A DNA stretch of 40,872 bases from a virus. The position numbers were made by a program, and so were the translations under genes. Positions 24,138 through 32,894 of this stretch are shown piece after piece. Position 1 is the first letter of the stretch. Each line of letters opens with the position of its first letter. The notes below the pieces were generated by a model. The model did no database searches, was not told the DNA's origin, and worked only from the letters and a program-made list of their open reading frames with translations. The stretch is taken from positions 1 to 40,872 of the IMG/VR virus record IMGVR_UViG_3300010413_001149. One strand, given 5' to 3'.

Positions 24138-24752
24138 ATGTCTGTAACCAAATTTACCAGTTTGGGCGAAGTCGTTACCAATTTTTTGCTTAACGATTTT
24201 GATATGTACATTATGAATACCTCCGCCACTGGTGGGTATGTTGGCACGGATTGGGAAAAAGTAGGTTTTACCTCCCCGGAGAAAGAAATCACGCCAATTC
24301 GTGAAGTTTATACCAGGGAAGATAAAATCCCACGCGTACCGACCTATAAAAAAACTATTAGAAAGGGCCTTGAATTAAAACATGGTCTTTCTAATCAAAA
24401 TGCAGAGTTTGAAGCTATTGTTAGCAAGGGTACGAAATCAAGCGTTACCGGAACTAACACAGGGACGAGGATTGCACATGGAACCGATGAGCCATCGGTA
24501 GAATATCGTGCCGTTAGATATGTGTCAAAGCGTGATGATGGGGTACATTATTGTATTACTATCCCCAAAGCTGATATTTCTCTTGATGGTTCTAAAAACT
24601 ATGGCGGAGAGACAGAGACAGTAACACCGTTACTTGTTTCTGCACAGTACAACGCTCAAAGCGGTGTGAACGCAACCGCTAATTTATATTATGAGAGTTA
24701 TTTTGACTCTGGCGTTTCTCCTACAGCTGATGTGCCCGATGGGTACAATTAG
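24138..24752 (+). CDS. Major tail (tube) protein
   Basis: 204 residues starting directly after the upstream stop, behind a very strong AGGGGGG ribosome site. It is an all-beta protein with EVYTREDKIPRVPTYKKTIR, KGLELKHGLSNQNAEFEAIV and YRAVRYVSKRDDGVHYCITI, as expected for tail-tube subunits that stack as hexamers around the tape measure. Like the capsid gene it is richer in G+C and better matched to high expression than its neighbours. A strong hairpin follows the stop, and the chaperone and tape-measure genes come next, the canonical order. Confidence 0.75.
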   Translation: MSVTKFTSLGEVVTNFLLNDFDMYIMNTSATGGYVGTDWEKVGFTSPEKEITPIREVYTREDKIPRVPTYKKTIRKGLELKHGLSNQNAEFEAIVSKGTKSSVTGTNTGTRIAHGTDEPSVEYRAVRYVSKRDDGVHYCITIPKADISLDGSKNYGGETETVTPLLVSAQYNAQSGVNATANLYYESYFDSGVSPTADVPDGYN

Positions 24753-24758
24753 TTTTCC

Positions 24759-24778
24759 GGGAGGGCTTCGGCTCTCCC
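24759..24778 (+). terminator. UUCG-loop hairpin after the tail tube gene
   Basis: GGGAGGGC-TTCG-GCTCTCCC: an 8-bp stem with one G-T wobble and a very stable UUCG tetraloop, 7 bases after the stop. There is no T-run, so it is probably a partial terminator or 3' mRNA-stabilising element that lets the tube protein be made in excess over downstream tail genes. Confidence 0.6.
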
Positions 24779-24788
24779 ATGCAATATT

Positions 24789-25247
24789 ATGGATTTTGAT
24801 ATAAAAAGAATATTACAATCAGTCAAAGTTGACGATGAGCACATTGTTTTAAATAAGCCACTTGTTATTGATATGTATGGCCGGGAAATTATTATTAAAC
24901 AGATTAAATGGCTAGATCAATGGGATAATTTTGTTTTATATCTGGGTCTTTTTTTGGATTGTCTATCTGTTCAATGTGGATTAACAGAACTTCCAGCCGA
25001 TTTAAACGAGCTTAAAAATTTTAGGTTTATACTGAAAACTGCTATCGGAACGATTGCGAGACGTAAGTTAATAATGGGATACTTGAAAAATCTATGTGGA
25101 TTTGCTGAAAATTGCGACGAAAAATTTATGAAACAATTTAGTATTGACGATTATATTATTTTATTTTTATATTTATATTTATACAATGTAATGGGCGTAA
25201 AAAAAAACTTGAAAATCGCGTTTCAAATTCTACGCACAGTGGCATAA
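24789..25247 (+). CDS. Tail assembly chaperone, short (G-like) form
   Basis: 152 residues in the zero frame: an alpha/beta N-terminus with VIDMYGREIIIKQIKWLDQW, then a helical domain. It lies between tail tube and tape measure, where tail assembly chaperones (lambda G/GT type) are always found. Near its end the mRNA has a run of nine A residues; ribosomes that slip -1 there make a longer fusion protein, entered separately. No clear ribosome site beyond the weak spacing after the hairpin. Confidence 0.7.
   Translation: MDFDIKRILQSVKVDDEHIVLNKPLVIDMYGREIIIKQIKWLDQWDNFVLYLGLFLDCLSVQCGLTELPADLNELKNFRFILKTAIGTIARRKLIMGYLKNLCGFAENCDEKFMKQFSIDDYIILFLYLYLYNVMGVKKNLKIAFQILRTVA
25199..25208 (+). other. 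Programmed -1 frameshift slippery site
   Basis: Nine A residues then C (25199-25208) contain the heptamer A AAA AAC in phase (25202-25208). Slipping back one base after codon 140 opens a frame of 72 more codons that runs exactly to the tape-measure start. This is the position and mechanism used by most siphophage tail chaperones. Confidence 0.8.
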
Positions 25248-25426
25248 AATTGTCACAGAGTAAAGGTGATACAATTTTATTTTTAAAAAAGTTAAATTTT
25301 ACGATGGAAGAAATAAAAGAAATGACAGTATTGCAGGTCAATATGTATATACAGCGTCATAATGAACCGTTTTTTGCTGATAATCTCAATAGGGCAATTA
25401 GTAGGGCGAAAGAAGGATCTAATTAA
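25208..25426 (+). CDS. Tail assembly chaperone extension (T-like, reached by -1 frameshift)
   Basis: Seventy-two residues in the -1 frame after the slippery site, beginning LENRVSNSTHSGIKL and containing TILFLKKLNFTMEEIKEMTV and an NEPFFADNLNRAISRAKEGS tail. It has no well-placed start codon at its beginning, so it is read as the C-terminal part of a fusion of about 212 residues (140 from the G frame plus 72). In lambda the T domain recruits tail tube protein onto the tape measure. The stop TAA shares its last A with the tape-measure ATG (TAATG). Confidence 0.75.
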   Translation, partial: LENRVSNSTHSGIKLSQSKGDTILFLKKLNFTMEEIKEMTVLQVNMYIQRHNEPFFADNLNRAISRAKEGSN

Positions 25427-27432
25427 TGGCCGATGATGTAAAAGATTTAGTAGTTCGACTGACGTTAGAAAATGATCAACTTAAAAAAGCGCTAGATGAC
25501 ACTAAAAAGGCAACTCAAAAAAGTGAAACTGCCTTCGGTAAGTTTGGTCAAAATGTCAAAAAACATTGGTTCGCTCTTACCGCTGCAATAGGTGGTACTG
25601 TTTTAGCATTGACAAAAGTTATTAAATCTGCAATAGATTCCGAAGAAACATTCAGCAAATTTAATACGGTATTTTCGAAAATAAGAGTTGAGGCAGATAA
25701 AACAGCTAAAGAATTAGTAAAGGGATTTGGTTTAAGTTCAACCAAGGCACGCGAATTATTAGGCGCAACGGGAGATTTACTAACTGGTTTCGGATTTACA
25801 CAAGAAGAAGCACTTCGGTTGTCTGGTGAAGTCAATAAATTAGCCGTTGATTTGGCTTCTTTTACCAATGCGCAGGGCGGTGCTGAGGCGGTTAGTCAGG
25901 CACTTACAAAAGCCTTGCTTGGTGAAAGAGAAAGTTTAAAAACCTATGGCATAGCCATAATGGAAACAGATGTACAACAACAATTGTTTAGAAAAGGACA
26001 ACAAAATTTAACCGGAGAATCGTTAAGGCAGGCGAAGGCGCAAGCAACATTAGAATTGGCATTAAAACAAAGTAAAAATGCAATAGGTGATTTTCAACGC
26101 ACTCAAAAAAATACAGCTAATCAGTTGAGAATTTTGGGTTCTAGTATTGATGATATAATTACAGGCATAGGTGTATTTTTTAAGGATGCGTTAGATTCAA
26201 TTTTACCAGTTTTAAATAGTATAGTTGATAAGGTTGCAGATTGGGCTAGAGGCATGCGAGAAGCTAGAGCAATGCATGAACAATTTCAAAAGACACTTGA
26301 TGCGGAAGATTCTATTTTAAGAAAATATAATATTACCACTAAAGAACATAAAGACGCATTATTTAAGCTTGGTCATGCATATGATAGATGGCAAGGCGCT
26401 ATAATGAATATAAAATTAGCTCAAAGCGAATTATCTAAAACAAATAGAGATGCCAGCCAAGATTTATTTGATTGGAATAAAGAACTTGAATATTTTACTA
26501 AACAATTAAAAGAATCTGGAATGACAATGACAAAATATAAAAAAATTCTAGAGGAAACTCAAATAAAAACTGGTAAAGAGGCGTCTAAAGTTTTAGAAAC
26601 ATTAACACAAGATTCTTATAATCTAGTCGATGCTACCGAAAAAGCAAAGGTTGAGCAAGAAAAATCAGCCGAAGCGATCAAGCAAGAAATGCAATTAAGA
26701 AAAAGTTTATTTACTAGTGCTATAAATGAAGAAATTAAATTAAGAGAACAGATAAGGGAATTAAAGGGCGAGGATGAATTAACAGCACAACAAGAATTAC
26801 AACTGCAAAAAGATAGAATTCGCGAATTAATTGATTTTCAATCTGCGGCAAATCAAGAACAGGTATTATTAAATAAAATTAAAAATAATAAAATTTTGGA
26901 ATCCGATAAAGAAAAACTAGAAGCAGATAAAAAATTAGATGAAAAAAAATTAGAAACGCACCGGACTACGCTTGGGTTAATTTCGGGATTAGCACAATCA
27001 ACGAATAAAACATTATTTACAATAGGTAAGGCCGCCGCATTGGCAGATGCAATAATAAATACAGCTCAAGGAGTAACAAAAACTTTAGCGTCGTATCCAT
27101 TCCCGGTTAACATACCTCTTGCCGCGTTAGTGGGTGCTGCCGGAGCTGTGCAGATTGATAAAATAAGCAATACAAAATTACCGACGAAAAGAACAGGTGG
27201 TATAATTGATGAGGTTTATCCTGCCGCAATAAATGGGGAAGATGGTATAATCGCCGTACAACGCGGAGAATCGGTACTTAATAGACAGGCAACGGCGGTT
27301 TTGGGACGTGATGCCATAGACGCACTCAATTCTGGGCGCAGTGTGTCCGCTCCGGTTTCTATTAATATCTATGGCGGCGATAAAGATGAAATAGTTGATA
27401 TACTAAATGATTATTTTAGGCAAGCGATTTAA
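25426..27432 (+). CDS. Tail tape measure protein
   Basis: 668 residues, the longest helical gene of the tail module. A coiled N-terminus (LTLENDQLKKALDDTKKATQ) is followed by a hydrophobic segment HWFALTAAIGGTVLALTKVI (46-65). Residues 75-200 carry the conserved SSTKARELLGATGDLLTGFG and LTKALLGERESLKTYGIAI motifs of this family. A Lys/Glu-rich coiled coil spans about 390-530, and a second hydrophobic stretch lies near 535-590. At roughly 1.5 angstrom per residue the length predicts a tail of about 100 nm. It sets tail length and is ejected with DNA. ATG shared with the chaperone stop. Confidence 0.9.
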   Translation: MADDVKDLVVRLTLENDQLKKALDDTKKATQKSETAFGKFGQNVKKHWFALTAAIGGTVLALTKVIKSAIDSEETFSKFNTVFSKIRVEADKTAKELVKGFGLSSTKARELLGATGDLLTGFGFTQEEALRLSGEVNKLAVDLASFTNAQGGAEAVSQALTKALLGERESLKTYGIAIMETDVQQQLFRKGQQNLTGESLRQAKAQATLELALKQSKNAIGDFQRTQKNTANQLRILGSSIDDIITGIGVFFKDALDSILPVLNSIVDKVADWARGMREARAMHEQFQKTLDAEDSILRKYNITTKEHKDALFKLGHAYDRWQGAIMNIKLAQSELSKTNRDASQDLFDWNKELEYFTKQLKESGMTMTKYKKILEETQIKTGKEASKVLETLTQDSYNLVDATEKAKVEQEKSAEAIKQEMQLRKSLFTSAINEEIKLREQIRELKGEDELTAQQELQLQKDRIRELIDFQSAANQEQVLLNKIKNNKILESDKEKLEADKKLDEKKLETHRTTLGLISGLAQSTNKTLFTIGKAAALADAIINTAQGVTKTLASYPFPVNIPLAALVGAAGAVQIDKISNTKLPTKRTGGIIDEVYPAAINGEDGIIAVQRGESVLNRQATAVLGRDAIDALNSGRSVSAPVSINIYGGDKDEIVDILNDYFRQAI

Positions 27433-27827
27433 TGGCTGAATTTATCATACAGAGTAGCGATGGGACTTATACTTATAATTCATTGACTGCGGGTAATGGC
27501 GGATGTAAAACGGCTACGATATCATTCAGCAACGAAGCAAATAATAAATTTTCCGATACCCAGGGATTTTTAAGAAAGAAACAGGTTGGTAGAAATCGTG
27601 TCAAAGTAAGTGTTGATTTAGTTGTCGCACAAACCGATTATGAAAATATATTTATACCTCTTGACGTTTATCAAGATACCGTAGAATGTACATTTGACCG
27701 AAATATACCGGGCAAAACGTCGACGCAGGGGACATTTATTTTAGAAAAAATAGCTGTAAAAAAGGAATTGCCAGGGCCAACGTATAATATAGAATTATCA
27801 TTGACCGAAAAGATATCATCAATATAA
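27432..27827 (+). CDS. Tail protein, distal-tail candidate
   Basis: 131 residues, all-beta: ATISFSNEANNKFSDTQGFL and KVSVDLVVAQTDYENIFIPL precede a C-terminal strand GPTYNIELSLTEKISSI. It directly follows the tape measure (TAATG), where the distal tail protein (Dit) or a tail-hub component normally lies, but is shorter than usual Dit proteins of 200 or more residues. A hub-attached adaptor is likely; the exact identity is not certain. Confidence 0.5.
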   Translation: MAEFIIQSSDGTYTYNSLTAGNGGCKTATISFSNEANNKFSDTQGFLRKKQVGRNRVKVSVDLVVAQTDYENIFIPLDVYQDTVECTFDRNIPGKTSTQGTFILEKIAVKKELPGPTYNIELSLTEKISSI

Positions 27828-27828
27828 T

Positions 27829-29778
27829 ATGAAAACAGATTATACAAGTACAATAAGTGAAGTGATCCAGTATGATGTTGCCGGTGGTGCTGTCAGTAAA
27901 CCATACATAAAAACCGAATATTATTCAAGCACACAATCTACATTTGTCGATTTTACGGATTTAGAGGGCCGTACAATCGAGTTGAGTAATGAAAATCGTA
28001 GATATATGGTTTATAGTTTTATGCCGCCGTCAAAAAAGATATCATTCACATTAAATAATTTTGAGCAGTTATATAGTACCGGATCAGGTAATACTAAGGC
28101 TACAATTTTAAAGAAAAATTTAATTGTCCGGGCCTGGAGTGGTTTTGAATTAACACAATCCGAAGCACAGACAAGTCAATCAGACGATTTTGCAAGCACT
28201 AATAAATTTGTACATACTCAAAAAAGTGGTAGTACCGTAATATATGATATTTCTTCTTACACCGGAACGGTTGACGGCAATCTTTTAAAGAATATGTATA
28301 ATAGCAATACATACGGAGCTACCACGTACGAATATTCAGGATATTATCTTAAGACATTTACTATTACTGATGCCGAACGTAAGTTTAAACAGGCAACTAT
28401 TACTACCAGCAGCGCAGATTTTGATTTCCGCTATCGTGTTAGCCCATATTCTGATTTTTTTGGTGCTACCTGGTCAACGATATCATCAATAGCAAGCGGT
28501 TCTAATACTAAAAATTTTAATGCTGACTTAGACGATGATTATTTACAAGTTGCACTATTATTCAAAAAAGCAACCGGGGCGATTAATTCTATTAGTGTTC
28601 TTAAAGAAGATAATGTATTTTTATTTAAACAGGGAACTTTTATTTTAGACGATCCCAATTATCAAGATACAAAAGTAGTTTGCAATGGTAGAGATTATTT
28701 AAAAAAGGCACTCGAAACAGAAATTAATCTGCCAGATTTAACCGGGACATTAAATGTCGCTACAGCTATGACATATGTTTTAGATAGATGTGGTGTGCCA
28801 TACGACACGGCGGAATGGGATACAACGTCCACGACTATTTCTGTCGATGCAACAGTCGCCGAGCAATTGGACAATATAAGCGGATGGCAGGCACTCGATT
28901 TTTTAATGGATGCGGTGAACGCGGGCGATGATGATTGGCGACTAAAAACAGAAGAAACAGGTAATTTGAGCCTCAAAAAAATCCCGACTGATGTTGAGGC
29001 AGATTATACAATACATTATTTTTATAATATAGAAAGTATAGACAAGGATCTTGATAGCGATAAACAATTACAGCGAATCACGGTGATGAATAAAGATATC
29101 GTTGTTAACCCGGAAATCGAATTAAAAACATATACCGGAACGGCGACAGCATTACATCTAACCTATGGTACAACGGCACTATATGTCAGATATACAGATG
29201 ATAATAGCGTTATTATTACAGAGGATTCTAGGAGTAATACTGCTATTGATTTTACCTTATCCGGTAGCACCTCGGATATCGTTTTGTATGGTTGTACGCC
29301 TAAAAATGCTTTGACAGTAGAGGTATTCGCAGAGGCCGGGAATTCTGATAATATAGTTAATAACGAAGGCAGCACATATAAAAGAATTAATCCATTTATG
29401 TCGGCTAATATGTGCCAAAAATTTGCTGATTATTTAATTGGGTTTTATGGCGATCCAGCAAAAAAAATAACTTTATCAATGGTTCCTAATCCATACCTAG
29501 AATTAAATGACAATCTGGTTATATTTGATTTATATACATATACAGACGATATTTATGGCTTGACATCAATCAGGGAATCGTGGAACGAACCAGCGCTAAA
29601 AGTTCAACTGACTTTAGAAGACCGTGGTTTTGATTTGGGGGATTTTATCTGGGATCGAAACGGTTTTAAATCCGGTATAAATGATTTGGATTATGATAAA
29701 GGTTTTGTGTGGGATCAAAACTTAGAAATTGGTGGAAGCGATTCTAATACATATTTAAAACCAATAAGGATGCAATAA
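27829..29778 (+). CDS. Tail tip / baseplate hub protein
   Basis: 649 residues. Predominantly beta with little helix. Residues 30-120 contain EGRTIELSNENRRYMVYSFM. A middle part holds TFILDDPNYQDTKVVCNGRD followed by a helix and LDRCGVPYDTAEWD, and later YLIGFYGDPAKKITLSMVPN and LELNDNLVIFDLYTYTDDIY resemble the gp27-like hub domains of siphophage tail tips. The order tape measure, small adaptor, large beta-rich protein supports a tail-associated hub or spike. No lysozyme motif. It lacks a visible ribosome site and starts one base after the previous stop, suggesting translational coupling. Confidence 0.65.
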   Translation: MKTDYTSTISEVIQYDVAGGAVSKPYIKTEYYSSTQSTFVDFTDLEGRTIELSNENRRYMVYSFMPPSKKISFTLNNFEQLYSTGSGNTKATILKKNLIVRAWSGFELTQSEAQTSQSDDFASTNKFVHTQKSGSTVIYDISSYTGTVDGNLLKNMYNSNTYGATTYEYSGYYLKTFTITDAERKFKQATITTSSADFDFRYRVSPYSDFFGATWSTISSIASGSNTKNFNADLDDDYLQVALLFKKATGAINSISVLKEDNVFLFKQGTFILDDPNYQDTKVVCNGRDYLKKALETEINLPDLTGTLNVATAMTYVLDRCGVPYDTAEWDTTSTTISVDATVAEQLDNISGWQALDFLMDAVNAGDDDWRLKTEETGNLSLKKIPTDVEADYTIHYFYNIESIDKDLDSDKQLQRITVMNKDIVVNPEIELKTYTGTATALHLTYGTTALYVRYTDDNSVIITEDSRSNTAIDFTLSGSTSDIVLYGCTPKNALTVEVFAEAGNSDNIVNNEGSTYKRINPFMSANMCQKFADYLIGFYGDPAKKITLSMVPNPYLELNDNLVIFDLYTYTDDIYGLTSIRESWNEPALKVQLTLEDRGFDLGDFIWDRNGFKSGINDLDYDKGFVWDQNLEIGGSDSNTYLKPIRMQ

Positions 29779-30851
29779 TGAGTAGCGATTTAAATTTAAA
29801 TAGCATTAGTTATCAAAATCAACTTAGAAGTAAACCGATAAGAGAAAATTTTACCGATATACAAAATGAATTTAATGATTTACGATCAGAAGTATATGCC
29901 AGTATAGCAAGTACAGCTAGTGAAGTGACGAGCGCACGTGATAATTTTAGTAACTTATCCGACAATTTACACATTAGAAAGATTAATCCAGCTGGAGTTT
30001 TTAATACCGGCGGCCGGGTATATGCTCAGGGAACACCTGATAATACCGTAAGAATAACAAGTGGTTCCGGTATATGTCCCAACGGAGTGGGTGTCAATTG
30101 GACAAGTGCCACGAGCGATACAATAGCGGCAGTTGATAAACCGCGCTTTATTGTTGCCGTTGTTAATAGTGATAATTCGTTAAGTTTGGAATTGGGATCT
30201 ACTTCCGATGATCCTATACTCCCATCATTGGCAAAAACTCAATTGCCACTTGCTATAATTTATCAGAATACGGCCGGAACAGTTGCCGTGACAAATGCAT
30301 ATATTAATGATGCGCGCAGACAGGGCGCACGTGTATATAATCAGTATTTCTTTCATATACAAGATGCTGTGGATTTGGTTAACGATACTTTGGGCGGTAA
30401 TATTGATATAGGGGCGGGTTATTATTATGAGGAAATAGATATTAGAGGCAAGAGTAATTTGACTTTAAATTTTGAAAATGGTGCACGAGTATATAGACCA
30501 ACAGATAGTAATTATTGTATTAATTCAGCAAATACTGCTAGTAGTGTGACGGAAGGTATTAAAATAATAGGCGGTTCATTCTATGGTACTAGCAAATTGG
30601 GTAATAAAGAATTATTAAGAATAGAATATACTGACAAATTTATACTTGTTGAAAATATATTTGATGGAAATATTGCAGCAACAGCGACATATAAAAACGC
30701 TTATATAGATCAATGTGATAGTTTTAAATTGACAAGAAATATGTTTTTTGGTACAAGTGGTGAACAGGATATGAATACATATAAAATAACAAGCACATGT
30801 ACAGATTATATAACAGATGATTTATTATTTTTATATTCTATATTAATATAG
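29778..30851 (+). CDS. Tail fibre/spike protein with beta-helix, short C-terminus
   Basis: 357 residues. The N-terminal 170 form a virion-attachment part (LRSKPIRENFTDIQNEFNDL, then a beta-rich domain). From about 195, GNIDIGAGYYYEEIDIRGKS, LTLNFENGARVYRP, IKIIGGSFYGTSKLG and DSFKLTRNMFFGTS read as right-handed parallel beta-helix coils of the pectate-lyase type, as in depolymerase tailspikes. Only about five coils are present, and the protein ends in an abrupt hydrophobic DDLLFLYSILI, so it may be truncated or complemented by the next genes. It may bind or degrade a surface polysaccharide; no catalytic residues can be assigned. TAATG coupling upstream. Confidence 0.65.
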   Translation: MSSDLNLNSISYQNQLRSKPIRENFTDIQNEFNDLRSEVYASIASTASEVTSARDNFSNLSDNLHIRKINPAGVFNTGGRVYAQGTPDNTVRITSGSGICPNGVGVNWTSATSDTIAAVDKPRFIVAVVNSDNSLSLELGSTSDDPILPSLAKTQLPLAIIYQNTAGTVAVTNAYINDARRQGARVYNQYFFHIQDAVDLVNDTLGGNIDIGAGYYYEEIDIRGKSNLTLNFENGARVYRPTDSNYCINSANTASSVTEGIKIIGGSFYGTSKLGNKELLRIEYTDKFILVENIFDGNIAATATYKNAYIDQCDSFKLTRNMFFGTSGEQDMNTYKITSTCTDYITDDLLFLYSILI

Positions 30852-30860
30852 GGGTTTATA

Positions 30861-31217
30861 ATGGCAACTTATACATTACCATCTTTAAGAATGACATCAT
30901 TAATTGGGGATGGTACAATAACAGTACCAGCAAATCAGACATGGATTGTTAAGACTATAAATTACGAATTCGAACAATCGGTCACTGGGAACAAACAGTT
31001 TGGACGTGCCGTTGCAACTATAAATAGCAACTCTTTAGTATTGGTAGATATTGTAATTGATTATGGTGGTGGTGAATCAATAGTAGGTGATGGCGGCTCC
31101 TGCAATGGTAGTTCTTTGGTGATGAAAACGGGCGATACAATAGTAACTACCAAGACAGCAGGGGCCGCCACTTTTAATTTGTATGTATATTATTATATTT
31201 TTGAACAGGATTTTTAA
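30861..31217 (+). CDS. Putative tail fibre accessory protein
   Basis: 118 residues, beta-rich: GDGTITVPANQTWIVKTINY resembles the beginning of small trimeric fibre or receptor-tip domains, followed by a Gly-rich loop (GGGESIVGDGGSCNGSS) and Tyr-rich closing strand NLYVYYYIFEQDF. Ribosome site AGGGG. The stop overlaps by 4 bases the stop of the convergent minus-strand lipoprotein gene. Function assigned only from location and composition. Confidence 0.5.
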   Translation: MATYTLPSLRMTSLIGDGTITVPANQTWIVKTINYEFEQSVTGNKQFGRAVATINSNSLVLVDIVIDYGGGESIVGDGGSCNGSSLVMKTGDTIVTTKTAGAATFNLYVYYYIFEQDF

Positions 31218-31573
31218 TTCGGATTATATCCTAAAAACAAGGAACCATAGTTTGTTTGATTTGAATTTACTGTATAATTTTCTATATAACTTTTTGATAC
31301 GATTTCAGATTCGCTATATAGAGGTGTCGAATAATGATGAATAATTTGTCCAGAAATATACCCATATTTTGTATGTTTATATACTCGGACTATAACCGTA
31401 TCGTCATGAGTTATATCAGTGGAAAAATTATATTGTTTATTCAAAAAATCAGTAGAAAAATTTTCCTTTGTTATAACACATTGATAAGAAGTGTCAGATT
31501 GCAAGTTCAATTCATAGGTGTGGGAGCAACCCATGATTAATAGAATCGGTAACAAAACTAATAATTTTTTCAT
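31214..31573 (-). CDS. Minus-strand lipoprotein, probable moron
   Basis: 119 residues and the only credible minus-strand gene. The N-terminus MKKLLVLLPILLIMGC is a lipoprotein signal with lipid-accepting Cys16; the mature part is polar with Ser/Thr/Tyr and no known domain. It has its own TTGACT-17-TATATT promoter and AAGGAGG ribosome site, so it can be expressed independently of the late operon. These are hallmarks of a moron. Phage lipoproteins such as T5 Llp or TP-J34 Ltp block superinfection by acting on receptors or DNA entry; such a role here is inference. The leader is identical over 29 bases to that of the lipoprotein gene at 34718. Confidence 0.8.
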   Translation of the reverse strand: MKKLLVLLPILLIMGCSHTYELNLQSDTSYQCVITKENFSTDFLNKQYNFSTDITHDDTVIVRVYKHTKYGYISGQIIHHYSTPLYSESEIVSKSYIENYTVNSNQTNYGSLFLGYNPN

Positions 31574-31602
31574 AATGTTTACCTCCTTAAGGTATTTTAT
31601 AT

Positions 31603-31631
31603 AATATACGGCATTTTTTAAAAAAAGTCAA
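31603..31631 (-). promoter_or_regulatory. Promoter of the minus-strand lipoprotein gene
   Basis: On the minus strand TTGACT (31626-31631) and TATATT (31603-31608) are separated by exactly 17 bases. The -35 context CTTGACTTTTT matches the promoters at 34652 and 35353. Confidence 0.8.
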
Positions 31632-31665
31632 GTACTTTTTACAAATATTTTTTTGGGAGAAATAA

Positions 31666-32217
31666 ATGGGTAGACCTTTACCAAGCAGATCGACAAGTGA
31701 TCCGAATAGTGCGGCTGATATTAATACGTTATCTGGCGCAATAGAGGATATGATTGATGGTTCGACGGCATTTACATCAATAACTTTTACAGATACAACC
31801 GGAACAGCTGGACTTCATACAGAAAGCGGTGTTCTTAAATATCAGGGAGCCACGATAGCAACAGGGAGCGGCGGAAGTGGTGTAACAAAAAATCAATTGA
31901 TATTTACAATGATGGGGGCCGTGAATACAGGTGTTGCAATACAACAAGCGTTAATGGGGACGGCAGGTACTTTCAGAAAGTGTCTAATATATTCAGACGC
32001 TGCACCGAGTTCTACCATTACGGCGGATGTTAATAAAGACGGTGTATCTATATTTGGAACATTGCCAGAGATAGGGGCGGGAGAAAACACTGGATCAAGC
32101 GTATACTTTTCATCTGCAACGTTTAATGAATTTAGTGTTTTTACAATTGATATTGATGCCTGTCCAACGGGAGGGACATTGGGAAACAATTTGTCGGTAT
32201 GTCTTCCATATAGCTAA
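31666..32217 (+). CDS. Tail fibre-like protein
   Basis: 183 residues. The N-terminus GRPLPSRSTSDPNSAADINT recalls small fibre or hinge proteins with a short Pro/Ser attachment peptide, followed by a helix (LSGAIEDMIDG), a Gly/Thr-rich linker (TGSGGSG), and a beta-rich C-terminal domain (FTIDIDACPTGGTLGNNLSV). Ribosome site GGGAG. The stop overlaps the next ATG (TAATG). It is probably a trimeric fibre that carries or is followed by the LamG-like tip protein at 32217. Confidence 0.55.
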   Translation: MGRPLPSRSTSDPNSAADINTLSGAIEDMIDGSTAFTSITFTDTTGTAGLHTESGVLKYQGATIATGSGGSGVTKNQLIFTMMGAVNTGVAIQQALMGTAGTFRKCLIYSDAAPSSTITADVNKDGVSIFGTLPEIGAGENTGSSVYFSSATFNEFSVFTIDIDACPTGGTLGNNLSVCLPYS

Positions 32218-32894
32218 TGAGTGCGATAACTATATATAATAAATTGGGTAATGCTGATGAAGTGGCTAATAGTTTGGCTGGTCAAAATGGAACTTGGTCT
32301 GGAACCGCAGCATATTCTGCTGTAAAATTTGGAAATGGCGCATATAGTAATAATGCCGGTGATTATATAAGTTTTCCGGAAGGAAATTTCAACCCCAATA
32401 AATTTACCATAGAATTTTGGTTTAAATCTGATTGGAATTGTGTTAATGGTGGGGGTGGCGGCGCAAATCAACATTATTTTACTTGGTATATTAATGCTAA
32501 TAATAGAATTCTATTTTATGAATTGAACGGACATTGGATTAATCATATTATTGGTGGTGCATCAGATGCGCAAAGATTTAATCCGGCCTCGATGGATTGG
32601 ACGGCCGGGGATATAATACATCTAGCATTAGTATATCAAAGAAGTGGGATCAATGGTACCTCTGATACCAAAAGGTTATATTTTAATAATTCTTTAGTCG
32701 GCTCAACAACATCTATACCGGCAAATCAAAGTTTATCCGGAGGCACATTGTATATTCTAAATGAGGGAGGCGCGGCGGCTAATCCGATTAATGGGGCGGT
32801 CGATAATTTTAAAATTTATACTTATGCCAAAACGAATTTTGCAGACCGGAACGATGAGCGTGCCGGTTTGGGTGACATTACGGTAATAGCATAA
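32217..32894 (+). CDS. LamG/concanavalin A-like tail protein 3
   Basis: 225 residues forming a jelly-roll of the LamG type: WSGTAAYSAVKFGNGAYSNN, FPEGNFNPNKFTIEFWFKSD (the TIEFWFK strand is characteristic), IIHLALVYQRSG, KRLYFNNSLVGSTTSI, LYILNEGGAAA, and a final GAVDNFKIYTYAKT strand before an FADRNDERAG helix. Such domains are common receptor-binding tips of phage fibres. More diverged than the two tandem LamG genes at 20813 and 21577. TAATG coupling on both sides. Confidence 0.75.
   Translation: MSAITIYNKLGNADEVANSLAGQNGTWSGTAAYSAVKFGNGAYSNNAGDYISFPEGNFNPNKFTIEFWFKSDWNCVNGGGGGANQHYFTWYINANNRILFYELNGHWINHIIGGASDAQRFNPASMDWTAGDIIHLALVYQRSGINGTSDTKRLYFNNSLVGSTTSIPANQSLSGGTLYILNEGGAAANPINGAVDNFKIYTYAKTNFADRNDERAGLGDITVIA

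Noticed and set aside
25548-25868. Minus-strand open frame in the tape measure gene
   Set aside because: It is antisense to a conserved region of the tape measure and lacks ribosome site and context.
32217-32474. Minus-strand frame in the third LamG gene
   Set aside because: It is antisense to a gene with a clear jelly-roll pattern and shows no supporting signal.
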